NCBI GenBank assembly: GCA_963281255.1
Contig: OY725494.1
Span: 4,725,934 to 4,789,933, forward strand
Direction of reading: 5' to 3'
From: Aphrocallistes beatrix
Lineage: Eukaryota; Porifera; Hexactinellida; Sceptrulophora; Aphrocallistidae
Length of the DNA: 64,000 nt
A program made the position numbers and the translations under genes. Every line of letters begins with the position of its first letter. Position 1 is the stretch's first letter. The notes under the pieces are model-generated. The model searched no databases. It was not told the origin of the DNA and was given only the letters and a program-made list of their open reading frames with translations. This document shows, one piece after another, positions 55,149-64,000 of the stretch.

Positions 55149-56598
55149 TAGCTATAATTCTACACTACTGCCAGCTGAGTAACTTTAATTAATGCTGTCA
55201 CTTTTCAAGTCTCTTTCCAAAGTTTTCAAAGTTTGTTTGCCCAAACAGAGATGTTAAATACATGTTAGTTCGGTGGATTTGTTAAGATTCTTGATGTCAC
55301 TCATTACCCAATCGATATCTACCATTACTAGCCATTTCTCTATTGCTGTCATTGACGGAATATCTTCACGTCTTCTCACACACCAGAGTACCTAGGTTCA
55401 TAGACTGACTATTAGCTCGACTAGCTCGATTCTCATTTTAGTCTCTAGGGTTTCTGAATGCCCAAGATGGGTTTACAAGTTCACATTATTTATCAGCGAT
55501 CTTTATCTGATTTTAGGAATTTATGTCTTCGATTAGTTGTCTAAATTCCTTTTTCGTTTATCTCTGAGTTCACATCCCTGAACTTTCCAGTTTCTCAACT
55601 CTTCTGGATATTTAGAGCTTATCTCTTATCTCCTTTCGATTCTAGAAAGTATAAGTCTGGATTTACCTTACTTGGATAAAGTTGATTATTATTTGAATCA
55701 ATTTGCTTACTACACTCGTTACTCTGTGTAATGAATGCAATATATATGTGTGTAGTACTTCATTCAAGAGATTCACGCCAATTTTGACAACGAAATATTG
55801 CTGGAATTGATAACCAAGCAAACTCTATTTAATTTGGAAAACTCTTTAGCTCAGAATCCCAATCAGGCTTTGAACTAACGTCTCAATTGTCCTCTTTTAT
55901 ACTTCTTTGATAAATCAAAGGCTTTTATCCCCAGTATAATGTACAGTACCATAAAGGTATTCGACCTTGAAATTCTCCATACAAATGATGTTAAAATGAC
56001 GTTTTTATGAACGATTACGCACTCAAAAGGTTTGGAATGCTGAATCTTTGATCTCAAATTCTTAATATAAATGAAAAAATCAACTCAATTCTGCATTCCC
56101 ATAGTTAGAACTTATACACATGTACCACTTAACTTAATTTGTGATTAACCGCCATCATTATAAATAGTAGTGACACAAAGTGGCACGAATTGAAAATTTA
56201 TATTTGAGGACAAATGTTAAAAGTTTCTAAATTGAGTAATTAAAAAATAATTTACAATTTTGAAATAACATTTCAACACCAATCTTTCATTGAAACACTC
56301 ACTTGAACGCTATTTGTATAAAGAATTTCTTCGTGGTCAAATACTTTAGTACTGTGCCTTAAATCGCAGTACTCAACCAAATACACACGCCTCGGTTATC
56401 TAGACTGGACTAAGAACAACGTAGTTTGGAATCATATATGTAGCAGTTAAAGTTTAGAGTTTGTTCGCTCATGTGTGCTAATAAGGTGTGATAAAGTGAT
56501 TGTGTAAGAGGATTATAATTACTTGAGTGGGGAAGTAATGGAAAATACCATAGCGACTACTTTTGTGCAACTTCATTAATTTTACGCTCGGTTGGAAT

Positions 56599-56928
56599 TT
56601 AATCAAAGACTGTGATGTCCAGCTGATATTCAATCTTATAAGTATTTACTATGGACAGATAGTTGGTGTGTAGAAAGTTGCTAAATTTAACTACACTGTT
56701 ACAATTACTGTCCAAGTTAAATCTATTTAACTCTAGTATCCATGGTTTATTATTCCTCATTACGCTCAATCGCCAGTTAATATATCCACAATCCCAGTAG
56801 AATGGCAAACAATACAATTTTATGTTTTTATTCATTTCAAATATTTCCAGATAATCATATTTACAAGTGTCAACAATAGGACTCAAATAAAACAGTGAAA
56901 TGCAGCTGCAGGGAATGAATCGAGCCAA
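56599..56928 (-). other. possible CUB-like exon or relic
   Basis: An open reading of 109 codons ends seven bases from the L19 stop. Part resembles two joined CUB domains: CKYDYLEIFE (end of one), then CGYINWRLSV, PWILELNRFNLDSNC and SVVKF (start of another). Cys spacing is only approximate and no flanking CUB exons were found. It may be a fragment or chance. A possible acceptor (TCCCTGCAG) lies just upstream. Confidence 0.25.
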
Positions 56929-56934
56929 TCAGAT

Positions 56935-57414
56935 TCAAGCGTGAGGTTCTTGTGTAACCTTATTCCGTTTCCAAAATTTCTTTTTGAAAATTCTGTGTGG
57001 CATTTTACACCCAGGACATATGTGTTTGACGTCTTTCCACTTCTTGATCACCAATGGAATCAAGGCGAGCGGTAAGAATAGTAGTCCGATACCGCAAGTT
57101 AGAATTGCGGCCCCTCCTACCACTGCTACTATAATTAGCGACAGCCTGACTGAAGCTTCGCCGTTGACGAATATGATGTCGGATAGCACTTCTATCTTGC
57201 ACTCGCGACACCTGAATTTGATTGGTGTTGGGGGCCAAAGCTCCCTTTCCTGTTCCTCGGACGCCAGATAATCAGACAGGATGAACAGAGGTGTGTCCGT
57301 ACTCTTGGCCGTGAGGGGGCTTATGATGATCAGGGTTTCTCTGCATATCAGTTCTGGGATCTTCAGATATGATGGTCGGGGTGGAGAGCTTGAAAGGGTG
57401 ACTCTATCGCTCAT
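56935..57414 (-). CDS. L19: single-exon LITAF-domain protein
   Basis: 159 residues from MSDRVTLSSSPPRPSYLKIP; upstream in-frame codons include no ATG. A long N-terminal region of about 70 residues is polar. The first knuckle is FRCRECKIEV, followed by a hydrophobic stretch (about 93-122) and WKDVKHICPGCKMPHRIF. A basic tail follows (KKKFWKRNK). The PPRPSY segment is PPxY-like but not exact. TATAAAT lies at 57473-57479. Distinct from both the split and the L17/L18 groups. The basic C terminus is unusual for the family and could bind phosphoinositides (inference). Confidence 0.85.
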   Translation of the reverse strand: MSDRVTLSSSPPRPSYLKIPELICRETLIIISPLTAKSTDTPLFILSDYLASEEQERELWPPTPIKFRCRECKIEVLSDIIFVNGEASVRLSLIIVAVVGGAAILTCGIGLLFLPLALIPLVIKKWKDVKHICPGCKMPHRIFKKKFWKRNKVTQEPHA

Positions 57415-57472
57415 TTGTGTTGTTTTGTTTCTTTTATGTTTGAGTTGATAGTTTGACACATCTCAAATCTCT

Positions 57473-57479
57473 ATTTATA
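57473..57479 (-). promoter_or_regulatory. TATA box of L19
   Basis: TATAAAT on the minus strand, 59-65 bases before the ATG at 57414, predicting a 5' UTR of about 35 bases. Confidence 0.6.
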
Positions 57480-60400
57480 GTAAAAAAGCGAAGGTTATTC
57501 ATGCTAAACTGGACAATACCATTCATCTAAATTTAACTCGAAATAATTAGTCTTAACGAATTCCTCATTAACCTCAAGAAACCTTCGATTATCCCGAATT
57601 AGCCCTGATTCTAATAATACAACATTAATGACATTCAAAAGATTCTTCGTTTTTGCTGGAAGCCCAGAAAACAGGGTATCATCATTCAATAGAAGTGGAC
57701 ATAGGTAAACTAGCATAATTATAATGTGTCATGCATGACTACTTCATTTATGACTTCTTCATGGCATCATATCCACCATTCTCCATCATCTACTATAATG
57801 TCCCATCAAGATCACTTTATGAGATTAAGTAATTGTTAAACTTACTTAGTCTTTTCTAGAAACTTATCAACTTATTTCGTTATTGCGCATGATAGATTTG
57901 GCTTCAAGCTGGTTACACATTGTAATTACAATCTTCTGCTACACATTCCTTTGCTCCACGTTGTCTCTTTGTAATGCTTCCAATTATGACACATTAAGTT
58001 TAATTTTAACAATAATCTTCGATTTGTAATTAAGATATTTTCTGATAATGAAGATTCGAATTGTTTCTCTTCATGTTTACGTACATTATCTGAATTCCAA
58101 TTATAGAGGTAGATACCCACGTTAACCGTTAAATTCACGAACATTTGAAAAACGTAGAATTATATGAGTATATGAGAGATGTAATAAGTGAATGAAACTT
58201 TTATGTGAAGAAATTCCGTTATGCGATTTGATGGTAAGATTTAACAATAGGGTAAGAAAGCTCAATTCTGATTGGAGGAGATAATTGTTATGCTTACCCT
58301 CTGTTGCCTCTGGAATGTATCGCGTCATTCCGGTTAAGTCATTTTGGGCGGGGAAGGATTTACTATAAATAGAAAAATCCCAGGAGATATTATTAATTCG
58401 TTAATCCAGGGATTGTCTGTAGATGAATGCATTGTTGATTATTGCTTGTCAACATTTTATTAACATTAATAGACCACTAGCCACTATTACGCAGCCCAGA
58501 GGAGAATGAAATCGATAATGAAAGTCCGAATAAAGTTTAGAGAGAGCTAACATTCAATTTATTCCCTTTAGTACCTGTGTGTTACAGGACCCTATTAGGT
58601 CCCACAAAACATAGCAAATACTCAGAAAGGATATAAATGAATTCTCCAAATTGTTGCTTTTACACATCCAATCTTAAAACTTTGGATAGCACGTTATGCT
58701 ATATTCAAAACACAGACTTGATTCAGCTGGGTCATGACGAGCATTTCAATCCAGCAAAGTAGATATTATTACTTACAAAATGTCCATTCAAGAAGAATGG
58801 CCCCAACATAATCATCCTGTCTAGTTTTACTTCTCTACCATAGGCAAATCTTCGGGGGAAGCTAGGGCCAGTCCCCATTGTTATAAATGTTATCAGTTAC
58901 CGCATAGCGCCACCCTGATACCTACAGCGCCGCTACGGTTTTAGAAGTGGTCCGGTTTTACCTAACCAACCGGACCACTTTCGAAAAGTTGTACGGTTAA
59001 AACCGTACCAGTGGCACCACCCCTGATATCTGGTGCCCTCATCAATGATTTTATCATCACTCTTGAAACTGCTATGTCTGATAATTAATGTCCGATTAAC
59101 TTCTCACGTCCTGTTTTACACCTCAGTTACATGTCTGTAAATTAGATGATTTGGCAAGAAATTATCTTCTCGAGTTTCCATTAACAGAGAAATCACTCTT
59201 TATTTCCAATTTGCCCTTATTACTGATCCTCTAATGAACTAATTCTCAAGTTACAGAGTAAGTATGCAGGTTCTAAGCACATTAGTACCTAGTTGATGGC
59301 CCTGTTTCCTAATTAATTGCAGTACACCTTATGTGCGGTATAGTATTACTCTTGAAATCAATCTTGTTTTTGTGAATTATTGTCCAGAAGTTTGTTTATT
59401 GGACATCTGGTGGCTGTTCCTTGCAGTATCAGAATGGATATTTACATGTTATGAATTAATATTGTGGTTTATTAATTAAGAGCATAGAAACCTAGTCTAA
59501 ACTGCAAATAGTACATTCCAATTAACCAAATTGGTTTAAAACTTTTGGAAATCAACAAGGAATTATTATTCTACGTTGAAGTATTATTATTTACTTTCGT
59601 AGTATATCGAAAATGAACTTGCATAAAAGTCATACTATGGTTTGTTCTTCTCAAAATTTTCTTTCGAAAATAACTGAGTCGTTATGGCAACCCCAAATAT
59701 TCCCTATTATTAGAACCACGTGTTCTGCAGCGAATTTCTACTCTTCATTATTCAGATAAAGGTTAGAAGCAATAGACCCAATAAAACACATGGCAGAATG
59801 CAAAAAATACTGGTTAAATCATGTACTTATGCGCCGAGGTAAATTAGTGAATTATTTCTAATTTCTCATAATCTTCTATCAAATCCGTTGATCGAATCAT
59901 GACGTCACTATGTTAATTGGTTTCTAAAGTCACACTTCATATTAGAATCTATAAATAACCAATGATTTGCAGACGTCATAGACAGCTGGCTTCCATTGGA
60001 ACCTAATATGACATCACCCCACCAATGAAACTAATGAACTCAAAAGGTAGAAAACACAGCTAAACGGACAAATGGAACACATAATGAGTTAGTTCATATA
60101 GGGATTTGTAAAATTACTCAAACTATGTTTGATATCACTTCTAGCGAGTTGAGATTCCAGATCCAAATATAGCATGTACTAATTATAGAACACGGAACCA
60201 CCGAGAGAGAGAGAGAGGTAACAGCACTAAATACTGTCAGGAGCCTTCAGCCAATAGGATGGCTAGCAGCTGACTGACCACTTTAGAGAGTTGTTGATGG
60301 ACTGCATTAGTCGTGGTATTCAGTTGGGCATGTTGCCCTGTGTTCAAATATTCCACCACTCCACTCCTCTGCTAGCTATATAAACGCTACAAAGATTTAA

Positions 60401-60596
60401 GGATCAATACAGCCGAGTTCATTGAAGTAGGATTGACATAATCCACCACTCAATATTGCGGAATATTGAGTTGTGGATTATGTTGGGATATTGTGCAGCT
60501 AAAAATAGATATCGAAATACATAATAAATGAAGGGAAACATCCATAGGTATGGCGATAACTATCTAATTATCTCCGTAACATTCCTAAATATAAAT

Positions 60597-60636
60597 ATGA
60601 TGCTATTATTAGTATTGTTGCTAAATATATTCAGCG
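60597..60636 (+). other. possible signal-peptide first exon
   Basis: Reads M-M-L-L-L-V-L-L-L-N-I-F-S and then G|GTGAGT, a consensus donor in phase 1, the usual phase after a signal peptide. TATATAAA lies at 60377-60384. No matching downstream exon was recognised, so this may be chance. Confidence 0.25.
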
Positions 60637-63043
60637 GTGAGTGCCTTTTTAATTATTTTCTTACGGAAACCTGTCAGTAGTGATATTTCAACGCAGTGGC
60701 ACGCTGAGTATCCAACAATATTAACTCCATAGTGAGTATCAGCTAAGATCTTGTTGTAGAATATCACTACAGAGTGAGATGGGATAACTATGGGTATAGA
60801 ACAAGTCCTCACTATCTCTGACTCAATTGTGCAATAGTAAGATTTATGACATAATTAGAACTGGTATCCCCCTTAAAACTGGTTGCATCTGCACAATTAT
60901 AAGTCTCAGTCACTATTGGATCACGTTTCCCTAATATTGTATTCTTTTGGCGTAAACATACCAATTACACGAGAATGTATCTAGACAACACATGGACATC
61001 TCTGCGATACGTGAGCTGAGTAGTTAGCTGGATGCTGACTTGTTTGATGTAGATTTGTGTAGTTTAATTGAGAACATTGATTTGTTGATTTTAGCTTTGC
61101 CGTCCTAATTAAGTGCCAAACCCACACACATCCAACTTACATCGCAACACATCATGAAGTTTATTCTGCACTTTTAAATATGTTGGAAGTGCGCAATTTG
61201 ATTGGTCATTTAACAAGAACTTCTCTGTAGAATTGAACTTAACAACCGAGTATTACACGTGAAGCCATTATTGATAATGATTGTTAACATGTTGACAAGA
61301 TTTCATCTGAATACCACATACATAATCCATTATCCATCATATATCGTATTTTCTGTCATTAAAATAATGAAAACTTTGCCCCATTTACTGTCATTATACG
61401 TACATATATTATATGTGCATTCAGTGCAAGAAATTAAGTCATAGACTATGTTAATAATTAGATTATTGATGGGTTGATGAGATATATATCATATCATATA
61501 CATTTATGTTACAGTTAAAACTTCAAATCAGTTATTATGTAAAATACCTGAAAATTTCAGGTATTATACATAATAACTGAACTTTTCCAGATATTTTACA
61601 TAATAACTGAGTTGACGTTTTAACTGTAACATATCTATGCATTTTGTTAGCTGCAAGAAGCCTTGGAATTTATTGTCTATTCCACCTATTATTCCACGCA
61701 CATAAGATAGTCATTGACATTCTCATTTATCTGAAGTAATAGTCTTCTTCAGCTAGAACATACTCTCTTACGTATTCAATATAATTCTTTCACGAATTTC
61801 CCTGTGTCACTCATTCTTTTATGCAGCATCGAATACAATTTTGTTCAGTGGACATTCATTATTGGAGCGTCATTTAACTAAGTACGTATAATGGAGCTTG
61901 CTAGTTCTGAGCTTAAAGTTGATTCGATATTTTCTTATCAGTGTGATGCACTAACCATAGAGTTGAGTCTGATCCATAATGGAACTACCCATGCTTGATA
62001 GTGAATCGTAGAGAACTGATAACAGCAAATTTGTAGAGTTGTTAACTTGTCACTAACCAATGAAAATTTGATAAATGGACAACTGGAGTTATTACAGAGA
62101 GCATAGGAGGCGTAAATTTGAGAAACTTATGCCTAGAGTTTCTAATATTAATTGCAGACGCGAATATATGGAATTGAAACTTACTTATTTCCGGTCTGTT
62201 ATAATATTGTATCCTGAACATACATGAAGTGCATCAACTGGGTAAAATGAGACGGCCTATATCCTTTTGAAACCGGATTACAATGATATTCTGCTTGCCA
62301 GCAGTTGGTTGTAATAGGATGTGAATAAGAGATAAATATTAGAACCTCGATTTGCTCTGAATATTTATATGCTATGTAATGGAAGGATTTGACTAGTGCT
62401 ATGTAGCGCTGATTTGACTTGATTTCATCTTCCGTAAATATATTGAATTGCATTGCCATTGATAGATAAAGTAGCAAAGTCTGCACCCAACTTCAATTGT
62501 ACACAGATATATTCCAACCTGAAATGAATTCAACCACTTTTGCTGGTTGATCACAATCAGTTGGCAAACTTCGATGTAGTTATCCATACGATAGTTGAAA
62601 GGATATTACAGCACCATTTGGCAGATTTAATTTCCTAGTTTTCAAAATCGCTGACTATCTCCACTCATAATTCCGTTGATTTAGACACGAGTGCACCTGG
62701 AAGATGAATGCAGGTGTTTGCTTAATTAACTAATTAACTTGAATGGTATTGAAAGTTTGAAGTATATTGGATTTCGAGCATTCTCTTACGGCTAATTGCT
62801 TGAACCGAATAATCTACACTCGTAGGTCACCACATAATACAGTTTAATTACAAATTTGTGTGCTACAGTTCGATCTGAAAGGACATAATATTTCTAAAAT
62901 TAGTTATTCCAGATGTCTCTTCGCTGATAGGACGCAGCATTGCAGGTGGGAGTACATTATGATTTGAACTCTCCATTATCTGAATGAAACTAATTCGGTT
63001 AGCACTTCGTCCTGAGAGACATTACTACTGCTATGCTACAGAG

Positions 63044-63053
63044 TATATAAAAG
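63044..63053 (+). promoter_or_regulatory. TATA box of L20
   Basis: TATATAAAAG, 49-58 bases before the ATG at 63102. Confidence 0.7.
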
Positions 63054-63101
63054 GCAGGGGGAAGCATACTCATAGAACTTGAGATATTACACAATACTAG
63101 A

Positions 63102-63668
63102 ATGAGCTCTTCACAGCTAAACTCCAGATCTTACCTCCCCACTCTGCTGGAATACCCTGAGACAGGCCTGACTATGACACGCAAGGCTAGCAAGTCTGCC
63201 CCTGAACTCGACAGAAATTGTTCCCCCACCACTTACAACCCTCCCACATTCGCGCCACCTGGATTCAACCCAGGACTCCCCAAGAGGAGGTTGAGCTACG
63301 CGGATCCTCCGGCCTATAAACCGGCGTTAGAATCTACCCCGCGTAAAAGAGCCATGAGCTCTCCAATGTTTCCCTCCAAATTCAGTCGCGAAGAATCAGA
63401 AGTGTGCATTGAAGAAGAAACTGTACCGAAGACCATACTAACACCGACAGTCTTTGGTAGGAAACCACAAGTTGTGTATTGTACTTCCTGCGACACTAAG
63501 AACATGACTGTTACCAAGAAGAAGATCGGTAAGGCGGCCAAGTTCACTGCCACTATTCTAATCCCAGCTGCGCCACTCGTGTTTCTGATTCCACACCTCA
63601 AAGACACGGTACACAAGTGTTCCAACTGTCGCCAAGTGGTGGGGAAACACAGACAGCGTATTTTCTGA
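63102..63668 (+). CDS. L20: single-exon LITAF-like protein with long N-terminal region
   Basis: 188 residues. About 120 N-terminal residues are polar and Pro/Ser-rich, with YADPPAYKP (PPxY) near residue 70. The domain follows: VVYCTSCDTKNMTVTKKKIG, a hydrophobic stretch of only about 20 residues, LKDTVHKCSNCRQVVG. Both CxxC knuckles are present. The short hydrophobic segment resembles the reduced L5/L8-L10 forms, but the sequence is otherwise distant. A clear TATA box supports expression. Downstream, 63669-64000 shows no feature. Confidence 0.83.
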   Translation: MSSSQLNSRSYLPTLLEYPETGLTMTRKASKSAPELDRNCSPTTYNPPTFAPPGFNPGLPKRRLSYADPPAYKPALESTPRKRAMSSPMFPSKFSREESEVCIEEETVPKTILTPTVFGRKPQVVYCTSCDTKNMTVTKKKIGKAAKFTATILIPAAPLVFLIPHLKDTVHKCSNCRQVVGKHRQRIF

Positions 63669-64000
63669 ACTAATATATCTGTCCTTTTGAAGTAAATTAT
63701 TTTTAAATAACGATTCTTTAATTACAATATTGAATTTCTCAATTTATTCGACTGAAATATTGTAAAACACTACACTCCATTTGTCAGTCTCTATATACAC
63801 GTGGAGCATGGAGGAGGTACAAATGTCTAGGAATAATGGGCTCATTTGAGATAATATAAAATGAATTGCTAATAGAGCAATCTTGGTTTTAGGTCAAGTG
63901 GCACAGAACCTCCCAAAGTGGTACAACCATTGCCATATACATCACAATACTAACGCCAGTGAGATCTGAGTGAACCACTGTATCTACACATATAGTGGAG
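63669..64000. other. window end, no feature
   Basis: AT-rich 3' flank of L20. The phrase TGGTTCACTCAGATC lies near the end. Nothing supportable. Confidence 0.4.

Larger units (their letters stand above)
57415..63043. other. long spacer with no confirmed gene
   Basis: Contains a GGGCGGGGAAG/TATAAATAG element at 58327-58385, TGGTCCGGTTTT inverted repeats (58940-59020) and an AG run at 60206-60218. Also holds a short hairpin CATAATCCACCACTCAATAT at 60438-60484, a possible signal-peptide exon at 60597 and an inverted repeat at 61510-61630 (GTTACAGTTAAAAC and complement). No exon could be assembled with confidence. Confidence 0.45.

Noticed and set aside
57504-57716. 70-codon minus ORF upstream of L19
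   Set aside because: No recognisable domain, homologue in the window or promoter signal; ordinary for AT-rich DNA.
62199-62587. Two overlapping minus ORFs of 62 and 95 codons
   Set aside because: No domain, no TATA box or splice logic linking them; too weak to call.

Overview
The window is nuclear DNA of an animal. Genes are split by short GT-AG introns, several promoters have a clear TATA box, and the DNA is AT-rich, full of microsatellites and non-autonomous transposons (MITEs). The protein families (LITAF, DRAM, TM2, LCMT1) are metazoan. Compact genes, many single-exon genes and a large LITAF expansion would suit an early-branching invertebrate such as a sponge, but no marker here fixes the species.

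Layout. 1-9.5 kb: a cluster of single-exon DRAM/FRAG1-type membrane proteins, two intact (3294-4088, 8663-9478) and two broken. It also holds a stray LITAF exon between inverted repeats, a mariner transposase relic and a long palindrome. 10.5-11.4 kb: an intronless leucine carboxyl methyltransferase 1 gene. 11.7-48.6 kb: a mostly minus-strand array of 18 LITAF/CDIP-type genes (called L1-L18 here). A secreted protein with a phage/pesticin-like lysozyme domain, a von Willebrand A domain and a predicted GPI anchor sits inside it (17659-19452), as does a TM2-domain gene (42903-43553). 48.6-64 kb is gene-poor: two paralogous small proteins sharing a DDVFE motif (50916-51224, 53957-54190), two more LITAF genes (L19, L20), a possible CUB-like fragment and many MITEs.

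The LITAF genes follow one plan. Exon 1 carries a Pro/Tyr-rich tail, often PPxY-like; exon 2 ends in the first CxxC knuckle; exon 3 carries the membrane-inserting hydrophobic stretch and the second knuckle (HxCxxC). All introns are phase 0. The family has diversified by tandem duplication, loss of the first intron, shortening of the hydrophobic stretch, and replacement of the N-terminal repeats (YPPQ types versus TNRTPS types). Intergenic spacers between L3 and L10 are themselves duplicated and carry a conserved TATATATA-containing block.

LITAF and DRAM proteins act at late endosomes and lysosomes, and the lysozyme-vWA protein looks like an extracellular or phagosomal antibacterial effector. 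The neighbourhood therefore has an endolysosomal and innate-defence flavour. That link is inference from family knowledge. All gene models come from reading codons and splice sites by eye; no search or transcript data were available.
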